Notes: generated by a model not told the origin, from the letters alone. DNA of 17,094 nt from Dehalococcoidia bacterium UBA2160 (GCA_002328865.1 DCWO01000037.1:1-17094), one strand, 5' to 3'; numbered from the stretch's first letter, positions 1 to 7,798 are shown. Program-made: numbers and translations.

Positions 1-1266
1 CAGGCGGAGCAACTAGCGGGGTGGGTGGCGGCGACCGCCGCCATCGTGGCGATCTACCATCGTGAAACATACGGCGTCGGCCAAGAGGTCGACGTGTCGG
101 CAATGGAAGCCGTGGCCAACCACATCAGGGGGAATTTCGCGACTTACTCGTACGACATCTCTCAGTTGCCTGAAACACGGGAGCAGGCAATGTTCCGCTG
201 GGTGTGGCCGTGCAAGGACGGTTACGTCTCGGCGGCGTTCACGTTCGACCATTGGTGGCAGAAACTTAAAGAATTGATGGGCGCGCCTGCATGGGCTGAT
301 CGAGAGGAGTTCACCAATCTGCCGGGCCGGCGCGACCACATGGTCGAAAACGAAGAACGCGTCATCGAATGGCTGAGTGGCAAAACCCGTTTCGAACTAT
401 ACAAAGACCTTCAGACTGCTGGAGTGCCATGTTTCCCTGTATTGAACATGGCCGAGATTCTCGACAGCCCTCACTACAAATCACGAGAATTCTTCGTCGA
501 GCAGAATCACCCCGTGGCTGGCGCCGTCAAGCAGCCGGGCCCGCCTTTCCGGATGTCCCGGTCTCCGTGGCAGATCAGGCGACCGGCTCCCGCGTTGGGA
601 CAGCACAACGACGAGATTCTTGGCGGCGATGGGCCGACTGCCCGCCGAGACGATGCGCCACTTCAAGGGAGAGCAGCCGAGGCGCGTCCAGCCAACAAAC
701 CGCTTCAAGGCATCAGGATCATCGACTTCGGGTGGATACTCTCGGTGCCCCATTGCGGCGCTTGGCTGGGCACGTTGGGCGCCGAAGTGATTCGGGTGGA
801 ATCGAACACCAGGCTTGAGCTTGGGCGAATGCCAAGGATCGGCGCCCCCGCGGACGGCATTCCAGGGGTGAACCGGAGCGCGTTGTGGAATGGACTGAAC
901 TACAGCAAGCTGGGCGTGACGCTGAATATTCGCGACCCGGATGCCAAAGAACTTGTCAAAGAGCTCGTCGCCGTCTCCGACGTGGTGATGGAGAACTTCG
1001 CCACCGGAGTGCTCGAACGACTGGGACTGGGATATCAAGAGTTGCGCAAGGTGAAGCCGGACCTGGTGATGCTTTCGGGATCGACGATGGGCGTAACCGG
1101 ACCAGAGCGCGAAGCCACGGGTTTTGGACCGAACGTGGCGTCGTATGCGGGACAACCGTTCTTGACCGGTTACGAAGGCGGCGCGCCGCAAAACCAAGGC
1201 GGAAACTGGCCCGATTATCTTGTAGGCACAATGATGGCGTTTGGCATCTTGAGTGCTCTGCTGTAA
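1..1266 (+). CDS. Double-domain CaiB/BaiF CoA-transferase (copy A), 5' end outside window, ended early by in-frame TAA
   Basis: Class III CoA-transferase that would move CoA between carboxylic acids through an aspartyl-CoA mixed anhydride. The frame is open from base 1, so the GTG at 25 is internal: the first residues (QAEQLAGW) match residues about 176-183 of copy B (3745-6177). The end of domain 1 runs to about base 620, a variable linker follows, and domain 2 begins at PANKPLQGIRI (about 690). The catalytic Asp of domain 2 lies in NWPDYLVG (codon 1213-1215). TAA at 1264-1266 then stops the frame where copy B reads Arg-His-Arg-Ala-Lys. Past the stop the same frame continues with good similarity to copy B up to a natural TAG at 1908, so 1-1908 looks like one gene broken by a nonsense codon. 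The domain 1 position expected to be the catalytic Asp is Glu (codon 7-9). A real programmed split, a decayed gene and a sequence error cannot be told apart here. Confidence 0.85.
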   Translation, partial: QAEQLAGWVAATAAIVAIYHRETYGVGQEVDVSAMEAVANHIRGNFATYSYDISQLPETREQAMFRWVWPCKDGYVSAAFTFDHWWQKLKELMGAPAWADREEFTNLPGRRDHMVENEERVIEWLSGKTRFELYKDLQTAGVPCFPVLNMAEILDSPHYKSREFFVEQNHPVAGAVKQPGPPFRMSRSPWQIRRPAPALGQHNDEILGGDGPTARRDDAPLQGRAAEARPANKPLQGIRIIDFGWILSVPHCGAWLGTLGAEVIRVESNTRLELGRMPRIGAPADGIPGVNRSALWNGLNYSKLGVTLNIRDPDAKELVKELVAVSDVVMENFATGVLERLGLGYQELRKVKPDLVMLSGSTMGVTGPEREATGFGPNVASYAGQPFLTGYEGGAPQNQGGNWPDYLVGTMMAFGILSALL

Positions 1267-1305
1267 CGCGCAAAGACCGGCGAAGGACAATACATCGAGG
1301 CTGCC

Positions 1306-1908
1306 ATGTCCGAGGTAATCTCCAGCTTGCTGCCCGAAGCGTTCCTGGAGTACACCATGAATGGGACGCTCGTCGAACGGATCGGCAATCATGATCCGAA
1401 CATGGCGCCACACAACGTATACCGGTCTCTCGGGGAAGATGCATGGCTTGCAATCGCTGTGCGGAATGACGACGAATGGCGGGCGATGTGTCATGTCTTG
1501 GGGCAACCCGAGCTGGCCTTGGAACCTCGATTTCTGACGCTGGCCGCTCGAAAGAGCAACGAAAGCGCCCTCGACGAGATCGTGCAGGCGTGGACTCGAA
1601 CGCTGGATCCTACCGCCGCCATGGAGCTGCTTCAAGGCGCCGGCGTTCCGGCCGGACCGGTGATGGATGTCATCGCACTGATGGGAGATCCGCAGATCGC
1701 GAGCAGGGGATTCGCGGTAGAAATGGTGCACCCGGAAGTCGGCGAACGAACCGTGGCCGGCATCCCCGCGCGGTTTGGCGCGATTCGTGAGCCAGCCTAT
1801 TTCCATGCTCCTCAACTTGGTCAACATAACGACTTCGTGTTCGGCAACGTTCTCGGCCATCCGCCAGAACAAGTCGGAATCCTGAAGGCGTCCAAAGCGA
1901 TCTACTAG
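1306..1908 (+). CDS. C-terminal part of copy A CoA-transferase, downstream of the in-frame stop
   Basis: This 200-residue frame is the rest of domain 2 of copy A, in the same frame as the part upstream. It begins at the Met of AAMSEV, and the 13 codons before it after the stop (RAKTGEGQYIEAA) are also conserved. It keeps family motifs of the C-terminal part: GIPxG-like GVPAGPVMDV, HPEVG, and the closing LGQHNDFVFG. Similarity to residues about 612-811 of copy B is high to the last residues. GAGG lies five bases before the ATG at 1306, so translation restart is possible; copy B has GAAG there. Alone this piece lacks the CoA-binding half and the catalytic Asp, so it should not be active by itself. 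It may assemble with the upstream piece, be made by readthrough, or be a pseudogene remnant. Confidence 0.7.
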   Translation: MSEVISSLLPEAFLEYTMNGTLVERIGNHDPNMAPHNVYRSLGEDAWLAIAVRNDDEWRAMCHVLGQPELALEPRFLTLAARKSNESALDEIVQAWTRTLDPTAAMELLQGAGVPAGPVMDVIALMGDPQIASRGFAVEMVHPEVGERTVAGIPARFGAIREPAYFHAPQLGQHNDFVFGNVLGHPPEQVGILKASKAIY

Positions 1909-2194
1909 CCCGCCGTTGGAGTCGTTTGGCTATGCACCAACATGATGGCTCTGCCGACTGGGTTTTCCGGCGAAGCAAGTGCAGAGCGAGCGTCGGTCGA
2001 TCGAGATCATCACGACCCGGCGCCGCATGCAACTAACGCGTTGAGCAAGCTCAACCTTCTGGCCAGGGCGAGTTGTCCGTTGACTGCCCCTCCAAGCGAC
2101 AGCGACGCCAGGCCGGCATCCGCCTGAGCGGCGCACGACCGGATCCAAGGTCCTTGGGCCGGTGATTCAACAAACATCCAAAGAAGGGGACCGC
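1909..2194. other. Intergenic stretch with one imperfect inverted repeat
   Basis: No convincing gene is seen on either strand between the end of copy A and the small ORF at 2195; frames here are short and have no ribosome site or recognisable motif. A hairpin can form at 2139-2162: CCGG, then CCAAG, loop GTC, CTTGG, then CCGG, with small unpaired bases between the two stem parts. It is not followed by a T-tract, so a terminator call is weak. I could not identify a promoter for the enolase-superfamily gene here with confidence. Confidence 0.5.
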
Positions 2195-2314
2195 ATGAAT
2201 GGGACACATGGTGAAAGCAGCCGACACGATACAACCTATACGGCTACAGGCCTCAAGCCGAACGGGCTTCAGACGGTGGACGATGGAGAATCGATCAGGG
2301 TAATTGCCACTTGA
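2195..2314 (+). CDS. Possible small protein of 39 residues ahead of the enolase-superfamily gene
   Basis: ATG at 2195 follows AAGAAGGGG with five to six bases between, a good ribosome site, and the frame stays open to TGA at 2312-2314. The product starts MNGTHGESSRHD and ends DDGESIRVIAT. It is hydrophilic, with no signal peptide or membrane segment. The gene ends 37 bases before the ATG of the enolase-superfamily gene, so it could be a leader peptide or a small partner translated from the same message. I recognise no family. Third-position GC is only about half, so coding use is not strongly supported. It may be a chance frame. Confidence 0.35.
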   Translation: MNGTHGESSRHDTTYTATGLKPNGLQTVDDGESIRVIAT

Positions 2315-2351
2315 CGCTATCCGATGAGAAACTCCCGGAAAGTAGGTTTGC

Positions 2352-3485
2352 ATGAAAATCGAATCGATTGAAATATCTGTGTTCGAATTGCCGATGTATC
2401 GGTCAACGATCCGAGCAATGAACACTGGAGCGGACAGCACGCCTCGATGGCAGAACTCCACCGCATCAAGCGGCTTGGCACCGGTGCAGGTGATCCGTGT
2501 GAGGACAGACGACGGCGTCGACGGAGTGTGCACGGTCGGGGACTGGCGCTACACCGAGATGTCCCCGCAGCAACTGGACCAACTACGGCAGTTGACCATC
2601 GGGGAGGACCCGCTCAACCGAGATCGAATCTACTCACGATTGCGCTCGTTGGCCCGATTCTACGACCCTGCCTGGTTTGGCGGGTTCGACAACTGCCTGT
2701 GGGACATAGCCGGAAAAGTGTCAGGCCTGCCCGTTGCGCAACTGCTGGGCGGCGCAAAAGATCGAGTGCAAGCCTATTTCAATATCACCGGGAGCACTCT
2801 TGAAGCGCTGGTGGAAAGCGGTGAAGCCGCCCGGGAGAACGGCTTCACGGTTCTCAAAGATCACCTGCCTTATGACGCCAAGGAGAACATAAGGCTATTT
2901 CACGAGCTCCGGAAGTCCTTCGGCGATGAAGTTGGACTCATGCATGATGCGGCGCTGACTCGATACTCGTACGAAGAGGCATTGAAAGTAGGGCGAGCGC
3001 TACAGGAGGAAGAATTCATCTGGCTGGAGGAGCCGTTGCCTGACCGTCAGTTGGAGAATTACGTTCGCCTCACTGCTGAGCTGGATATCCCGGTTTCCGG
3101 CGCCGAGACCTTGATGCACGATCCAGAATTGAGCGCTCTATGGCTCAAATCGGGAGCGGTGGATGTTCTGAGGGTCAACGGACGTCACGGGACCACTCCG
3201 ATTCTCAAGCTGGCCAATTTTGCCGAGATGCACAACGCGAATGTTGAACCGAACGCGTATGGGCCATTGTTTGGTCTTGTACACGCCCACCTGGGTTGCG
3301 GCATTGGGAACATTCGATGGTTCGAGACCTCTCCGCCTTTCGAAGGCGCCAAGATGGCCGAAGAGATTGGACTGATGAATCCCGCCGTGCCAGACGAAGG
3401 TTGGGTCAGCTTTCCGGACGCTCCCGGCTGGGGCGCCGAATGGGACTGGGAACAGTTCGAAAAGAAGCGCGTGGCGACACTTTGA
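2352..3485 (+). CDS. Enolase-superfamily (mandelate racemase/muconate lactonizing-like) protein
   Basis: A 377-residue protein of usual family length. Members remove the proton alpha to a carboxylate and stabilise the enolate on Mg2+, giving racemisation, dehydration or cycloisomerisation. The N-terminal capping domain covers about residues 1-125 (FDNCLWDIAGKVSGLPVAQL closes it), then the barrel. Metal ligands are in place: D199 (LMHDAA), E226 (WLEEPL) and E252 (SGAETL), spaced 27 and 26 as in mandelate racemase. The strand-2 base motif, usually KxK, reads K169-D-H171. The C-terminal stretch VLRVNGRHGTT...VEPNAYGP does not show the Asp/His pair of mandelate racemase, so the reaction is not predictable. 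The start at 2352 has a GGAAAGTAGG stretch just upstream. The gene sits between two near-copies of a double-domain CoA-transferase, which suggests that its substrate or product is handled as a CoA thioester. Confidence 0.92.
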   Translation: MKIESIEISVFELPMYRSTIRAMNTGADSTPRWQNSTASSGLAPVQVIRVRTDDGVDGVCTVGDWRYTEMSPQQLDQLRQLTIGEDPLNRDRIYSRLRSLARFYDPAWFGGFDNCLWDIAGKVSGLPVAQLLGGAKDRVQAYFNITGSTLEALVESGEAARENGFTVLKDHLPYDAKENIRLFHELRKSFGDEVGLMHDAALTRYSYEEALKVGRALQEEEFIWLEEPLPDRQLENYVRLTAELDIPVSGAETLMHDPELSALWLKSGAVDVLRVNGRHGTTPILKLANFAEMHNANVEPNAYGPLFGLVHAHLGCGIGNIRWFETSPPFEGAKMAEEIGLMNPAVPDEGWVSFPDAPGWGAEWDWEQFEKKRVATL

Positions 3486-3663
3486 GATGCTGGCAGGGGG
3501 TTTGTTTGCGCACAGACCGGTTACAGGATCGGATGCGGACAGCGGGCTTCTGATCGGTTTCTGGTTTGGCTTGGCGCCGACGGTCACCGCAGCGTCCATC
3601 GCCGGTCTGCGCAGCTGTCTTGCCGCTGGTAAATGGCGTCAGGTACGGGGCGCCTGTATTGAA
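3486..3663. other. Intergenic stretch without recognised gene
   Basis: Between the enolase-superfamily gene and the promoter of copy B. One forward frame from ATG 3487 (63 residues, alanine/glycine-rich with one hydrophobic run) has no ribosome site and no recognisable family, so it is not called. No T-tract hairpin was found. Confidence 0.45.
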
Positions 3664-3692
3664 TTGCGCGCCGCATGAGCTTGGCGTAGAAT
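3664..3692 (+). promoter_or_regulatory. Promoter of copy B CoA-transferase
   Basis: TTGCGC at 3664-3669 and TAGAAT at 3687-3692 are separated by 17 bases, a sigma-70-type layout. Transcription would begin near 3699, about 46 bases ahead of the ATG at 3745. The -10 box overlaps the ATG at 3691, which argues against that upstream in-frame ATG as the start. Confidence 0.5.
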
Positions 3693-3744
3693 GCACCGCA
3701 GCAATTTGGCTCGTCAATGGACGGCCACGAAAGGGCAGGCATCG

Positions 3745-6177
3745 ATGGATGGCGCTCTGAGCGACCTGAAGGTCGTCGAGTACAGCACAGGGATTTCCGG
3801 CGCAATGTGCGCGAAGGCCATGGCCGATTTTGGCGCGGACGTTGTGAAGATTGAGCCGCCGGAGGGCGACGCCATTCGGCGGAACGGGCCATTCCCGGGA
3901 GGAGCGACGGACCCAGAAGCCAGCGGCATTTTCCTGTATTTGAACGCCAACAAAAGAGGTGTGACGCTGGACCTTGGCATCGCCGCCGACCGCCAGCACA
4001 TGGGTAGCCTCCTCTCGGATGCTGACGTCTTCGTCACAGACCTGTCTCCTGAGGCCGCGGAAGCGGTCGACCTGTCGTACGCCGCCGTCGGCGGCGCCCA
4101 CCCCGCTCTCGTCTGCGCGTACGTGACGCCGTTCGGGAACACAGGACCGTACAAGAATTACCAAAGCACCGACCTGATCGTGTGGCACATGGGCGGCATG
4201 GGTTGGGAGACGCCGGCGATGTCGGTGACCGACGTTGAGTCGGAGCCGCCGCTCAAGGGCAGAGGCAACCAGGCCGAGTTGCTCGCAGGCTGGATGGCAG
4301 CGACGGCCGCCATGATTGCGCTCTACCATCGTGAAGCATACGGCGCCGGCCAGGAGGTCGATGTGTCGGCGCTGGAGGCTGTGGCCAACCACATCAGAGG
4401 CAATTTCGCGATCTATTCCGATGACGAGTCACGCCTTCCTCAAACCCGGGAGAAGGCGATGTTCCGATGGACCTGGCCCTGCAAAGACGGCTACGTTTCG
4501 ATTGCCTTCACGTTCGACCATTGGTGGCAGATCTTCAAAGGGCTGATGGGTACGCCGGCCTGGGCGGACAAAGAGGCGTACGACACGCTGGCTGGCCGCC
4601 GCGAAAACATGGCCGAGATCGAAGAGGGCGTCGTCGAGTGGATGCGAGACAAGACGCGGTACGAGTTGTACGACCTCCTTCAGTCTGCCAGCGTACCGTG
4701 CTTCCCCGTCCTGAGCACTGCGGAGGTGCTCGACAGCCCGCACTACCGCGCACGTGGCTTTTTTGTCGACCAGGAGCATCCCGTTGCGGGCAAGGTCACG
4801 CAACCGGGCGCCCCGATTCGGCTGTCACGGACTCCGTGGCAGATCACCCGGCCGGCGCCGACTTTGGGCCAGCACAACGACGAGATTCTTGCGTCAAACC
4901 AGCCGCCTGCCCCCCGCGTCAAAACATCGCCTCGCGGGGAGTCAAACGGCGCCCGTCCTGCCAACAAACCGCTCCAGGGCATCAGAATCGTCGACTTCGG
5001 CTGGATACTGTCGGTCCCCCATTGCGGCGCCTGGCTGGGCACGATGGGCGCCGAAGTGATTCGGGTCGAGTCGAACACGAGGCTCGAGATCGGGCGCACA
5101 GGAGGTATATCGACTCCCGCCGCCGGCACGCCGAACGTGAATCGAGCAGCCGGTTGGAACGGGCTCAACTACAGCAAACTGGGCGTGACGCTGAACATCC
5201 GCGATCCCGCCGCCAAGGACTTGGTCAAAGAACTCGTCGCGGTTTCGGATGTGGTCATGGAAAACTTCTCCACCGGCGTCCTGGATCGACTGGGGCTGGG
5301 ATATGAGGACTTGCGCAAGACAAGACCGGACCTGGTCATGCTCTCCGGATCGACCATGGGCGTAACTGGACCCGAGCGTACCTCCACCGGTTTCGGACCA
5401 AACGTGTGCTCCTACGCGGGGCAGCCGTTCGTAACCGGCTACAAGGGGGGCGGACCGGAAAACCAGGGAGGCAACTGGCCCGACTACCTGGTCGGCGCGA
5501 TAATGGTCTTCAGCATCCTGAGCGCGCTACGGCATCGAGCCAAGACCGGTGAAGGACAGTACATCGAAGCCGCCATGGCCGAGGTCGTTACCACCATGCT
5601 TCCGGAGGCTTTCCTCGAATACACAATGAATGGAAACCTTGTCGAGCGCATAGGCAACCATGACCCGAGCATGTCGCCTCACAACGTGTACCGATGCATC
5701 GGCGACGATGCCTGGGTCGCCATCGCGGCCCGAAACGACGACGAATGGAAGTCGATCTGCAACGTGATAGGCCAACCCAACCTGGCGTCAAAGGCGCGGT
5801 TCCGGACCATCGCGGACCGCAAACGCAACGAGGCCGCCCTCGACGATATCGTCGAGGCTTGGACCCGGACGGTGCATTCCAACGACGCCATGACACTCCT
5901 GCAGAACGCCGGTGTCCCGGCCGGACCGGTGATGGACGTCATCCCACTCATGGAAGACTCGCACTTTGCTAGCCGCGGGTACGTTGTGGACATGGTTCAT
6001 CCGGAAGTGGGCAAGCGGCAAGTAGCCGGCATCCCGGCCCGATTCAGCGCGATCCCAGACTTAGCCTACTTCCATGCCCCGCTGCTAGGCCAGCACAACG
6101 ACTTCGTGTTCGGGGAAGTTCTCGGTCATCCGTCGGAGCGTGTCGAGGAATTGAAGGCCGCCAAGGCGATCCACTAA
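3745..6177 (+). CDS. Double-domain CaiB/BaiF CoA-transferase (copy B), intact
   Basis: An 810-residue fusion of two class III CoA-transferase domains, about twice the usual 400. Domain 1 is about residues 1-387 (starts DLKVVEYSTGISG, ends LGQHNDEIL), a variable linker follows to about 405, and domain 2 is about 406-810. Each domain has the family pattern: N-terminal KVVEYS / RIVDFGW strand, GADVVKIE / GAEVIRVE, the NANKRGVTLDL-type segment, and the closing GQHND. In domain 2 the catalytic Asp is D580 (NWPDYLVG). In domain 1 the aligned residue is E178 (NQAELLAG), so domain 1 may be structural or altered. ATG 3745 is chosen because the family begins just there, AAAGGGCAGG lies upstream, and the predicted -10 overlaps the earlier ATG at 3691. 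Copy A, upstream, is its close paralogue. Substrates are unknown; the neighbouring enolase-superfamily protein suggests a hydroxy- or unsaturated acid. Confidence 0.95.
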   Translation: MDGALSDLKVVEYSTGISGAMCAKAMADFGADVVKIEPPEGDAIRRNGPFPGGATDPEASGIFLYLNANKRGVTLDLGIAADRQHMGSLLSDADVFVTDLSPEAAEAVDLSYAAVGGAHPALVCAYVTPFGNTGPYKNYQSTDLIVWHMGGMGWETPAMSVTDVESEPPLKGRGNQAELLAGWMAATAAMIALYHREAYGAGQEVDVSALEAVANHIRGNFAIYSDDESRLPQTREKAMFRWTWPCKDGYVSIAFTFDHWWQIFKGLMGTPAWADKEAYDTLAGRRENMAEIEEGVVEWMRDKTRYELYDLLQSASVPCFPVLSTAEVLDSPHYRARGFFVDQEHPVAGKVTQPGAPIRLSRTPWQITRPAPTLGQHNDEILASNQPPAPRVKTSPRGESNGARPANKPLQGIRIVDFGWILSVPHCGAWLGTMGAEVIRVESNTRLEIGRTGGISTPAAGTPNVNRAAGWNGLNYSKLGVTLNIRDPAAKDLVKELVAVSDVVMENFSTGVLDRLGLGYEDLRKTRPDLVMLSGSTMGVTGPERTSTGFGPNVCSYAGQPFVTGYKGGGPENQGGNWPDYLVGAIMVFSILSALRHRAKTGEGQYIEAAMAEVVTTMLPEAFLEYTMNGNLVERIGNHDPSMSPHNVYRCIGDDAWVAIAARNDDEWKSICNVIGQPNLASKARFRTIADRKRNEAALDDIVEAWTRTVHSNDAMTLLQNAGVPAGPVMDVIPLMEDSHFASRGYVVDMVHPEVGKRQVAGIPARFSAIPDLAYFHAPLLGQHNDFVFGEVLGHPSERVEELKAAKAIH

Positions 6178-6213
6178 TCCGCTGGGCAGGGGCAACATAG
6201 AGAGGCGCTAGAC

Positions 6214-6642
6214 GTGCCGCTTCATCAAGACAGTCCCACGGTGTTGAGCGTTATCGACGGCATGACGAAGAAGCGTAGAGCGTTGGTCATGCGGCTGCGC
6301 GAGATCGTGTTGTCGCTCGGAGGCGTCGAGGAGCGGACGTTGTACGATCACTTCTGTCGCGAGTGGACGCCTGCCTTCTACACCAGAGGCACGCAGCTTT
6401 GCCACGTGCACGATTTCGGCGCCGACCTGAGGGCGACGATGTTCGTGGGCATGAAGACGTTGGAGCCGTTCATCATGGCGTCAGATGGTCTCTCTCTCGA
6501 AAACCACCGCATGGTCGCCGAGACTCCCGCTCCACGCAACACGAAGGAACTCCGAATGCCGATCACGTCCATGAAAGACGTCGACGAGTTCGTGGCGCTG
6601 GTTCGCGTAAAGTGGGAATTCGTGCACCGGGCTGGCGTCTGA
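6214..6642 (+). CDS. Conserved-looking small protein of unknown function
   Basis: A 142-residue soluble protein starting at GTG 6214, with AGAGG eight bases upstream, 36 bases after copy B, so probably co-transcribed with it. Visible features: a basic N-terminal helix (TKKRRALVMRLREIV), an aromatic segment REWTPAFYTRG, then CHVHDFG and ATMFVGMKTLEPF, and a charged end DVDEFVALVRVKWEF. No signal peptide or membrane span is seen. The two His with Cys and Asp could bind a metal, but this is speculation. I do not recognise the family. Balanced composition and an operon-like position support it as a real gene. Confidence 0.75.
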   Translation: MPLHQDSPTVLSVIDGMTKKRRALVMRLREIVLSLGGVEERTLYDHFCREWTPAFYTRGTQLCHVHDFGADLRATMFVGMKTLEPFIMASDGLSLENHRMVAETPAPRNTKELRMPITSMKDVDEFVALVRVKWEFVHRAGV

Positions 6643-6750
6643 GTGCACACCGCTCGGTATCCGTGTCTGGCCAGATCCTTCGCATACGGACTCAGGTTGC
6701 CGGACATGTCCACCCCATTGGTTCGCCTTGCTGAGCGTCGCGCGGACGTA

Positions 6751-6787
6751 GAAACGGGGCGGACACCAATTGTATCCGCCCCGTTTC
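6751..6787. terminator. Perfect 13-bp inverted repeat between convergent genes, likely bidirectional terminator
   Basis: GAAACGGGGCGGA (6751-6763) and its exact complement TCCGCCCCGTTTC (6775-6787) flank an 11-base loop. It lies between the stop of the plus-strand small protein (6642) and the stop of the minus-strand MaoC-like gene (6845), where a shared terminator is expected. Neither side has a long T-tract, so the mechanism is not certain. Confidence 0.6.
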
Positions 6788-6844
6788 ACTCGCCGACTAA
6801 AACTCCATTGACCTGCTGACGTCCCAGCAGATCGTGGACGCCGA

Positions 6845-7717
6845 TTAGACCGGAGTGCTGGCGGTTCCGACGACGGTCACCGTGCCGTCTTCCTTCTCCA
6901 TCCACACTGCCACGTTGGCCATCTTCTTGCCGCCCTCGGTGACCTCGTCGGTCACGACGGCCTTGGCCACGATCGTGTCGTCGGGCCACACGATGTTCGT
7001 GAACTTGATGTCTAGCTTGCTGCCCGTGTACCAGTTGGCGCCGAAGTGCCGGTCCATCAGGTCTCCGACGTATGACAGCGACATCTTTCCGCCGACCACC
7101 ACTTCCTGAAAGCCCAGTTCTTCGGCCGCTTCCTTGCTGGTGTGGTAGTTGCGGTTGCCGTGGAAGAACGTGCCGCACATCTCGAGGCTGATTGTGTGCG
7201 GGTCGCTCTCGATCAAGTCACCCTCTGGCATCTCGAATCTTCGCGCGCCGCCCTTAGCCTTCGGGTCTCGCAGGGCCACGAAGCCGGACGACTGGCCGAA
7301 CAGATAGCTCTGATGGTGACGGCCCACCGCCATGACGGAGCCGTCATCGGCCAGGAGCTCGACCTGTTGCAGGACGACCGTTCGGTTGCGGTGCTCATAG
7401 ATATCGAGCACCTGCGATCGGGCGCTGTACCGGGTCTCGGGCACGATAGGAGCGTTGACCTCCCATTGCTGCCGCATCCACAGGTTGCCGAAATTCTGTT
7501 TGAAGCCAGCTCCCGCGAAACCTCCGTCGACCTCGGTCAAGGTCATCGAGGGGGTATGCGCTCCCCCGAGCGGAGATCCGGATCCGTCATAGAACGACCT
7601 GTCCACTTCGAGACCGGCGTAGTAGTTGTCCATCATCTGATTGTGGGCCACGAATTCTCGAGAGCCAAGATCTTTCCCGATAAAGGCCTCTTCCGGATCG
7701 CGTTGTTGATTGGCCAT
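6845..7717 (-). CDS. Double hot-dog MaoC-like acyl-CoA (de)hydratase
   Basis: A 290-residue protein with two hot-dog repeats, the length of double hot-dog hydratases that add or remove water at the double bond of enoyl-CoA. The N-terminal repeat is about residues 50-155 (GLEVDRSFYDGSGSPLGG to HHQSYLFG), the C-terminal about 170-290. The hydratase segment reads HGNRNYHTSKEAAEELGF: His192 aligns with the catalytic His, but the usual Asp of GDxNPxH is Asn188 and the motif is one residue shorter, as in many MaoC-like proteins with an NYH form. ATG 7717 is chosen because AGGAGG lies five bases upstream (7723-7728). A frame extension to GTG 7750 has no such site. It follows a CoA-transferase by 118 bases, so it may share its transcript. 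Activity as hydratase, dehydratase or non-catalytic binder is not settled. Confidence 0.9.
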   Translation of the reverse strand: MANQQRDPEEAFIGKDLGSREFVAHNQMMDNYYAGLEVDRSFYDGSGSPLGGAHTPSMTLTEVDGGFAGAGFKQNFGNLWMRQQWEVNAPIVPETRYSARSQVLDIYEHRNRTVVLQQVELLADDGSVMAVGRHHQSYLFGQSSGFVALRDPKAKGGARRFEMPEGDLIESDPHTISLEMCGTFFHGNRNYHTSKEAAEELGFQEVVVGGKMSLSYVGDLMDRHFGANWYTGSKLDIKFTNIVWPDDTIVAKAVVTDEVTEGGKKMANVAVWMEKEDGTVTVVGTASTPV

Positions 7718-7798
7718 TTTGTCCTCCTGCGCTGATGCGTTTTCGTTCACGTTGTTGGTCGCGGGCTCCCGAACGGGAAGTCTGCCGTTGTTTGCGCT

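Noticed and set aside
481..1872. Long open frame on the minus strand (463 residues) opposite copy A
   Set aside because: Lies exactly antisense to conserved CoA-transferase coding sequence; composition is rich in His/Arg with no recognisable motif. A GC-rich shadow frame.
2139..2162. Hairpin after copy A considered as an intrinsic terminator
   Set aside because: Stem is interrupted, the loop is tight and no T-tract follows on either strand; kept only as a structural note.
3487..3678. 63-residue frame directly after the enolase-superfamily gene
   Set aside because: No ribosome site, no recognisable motif, and its end overlaps the copy B promoter.
3691..3744. Upstream in-frame ATG for copy B
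   Set aside because: It overlaps the predicted -10 box, lacks a ribosome site, and the family alignment begins at 3745.
3406..4392. Minus-strand frame of 328 residues across the enolase end and copy B start
   Set aside because: Antisense to two well-supported genes and spans their intergenic promoter; no family motif.
6378..6713. Minus-strand frame (111 residues) starting between the convergent genes
   Set aside because: Mostly antisense to the small protein at 6214-6642; no ribosome site seen, and the opposite frame fits the operon.
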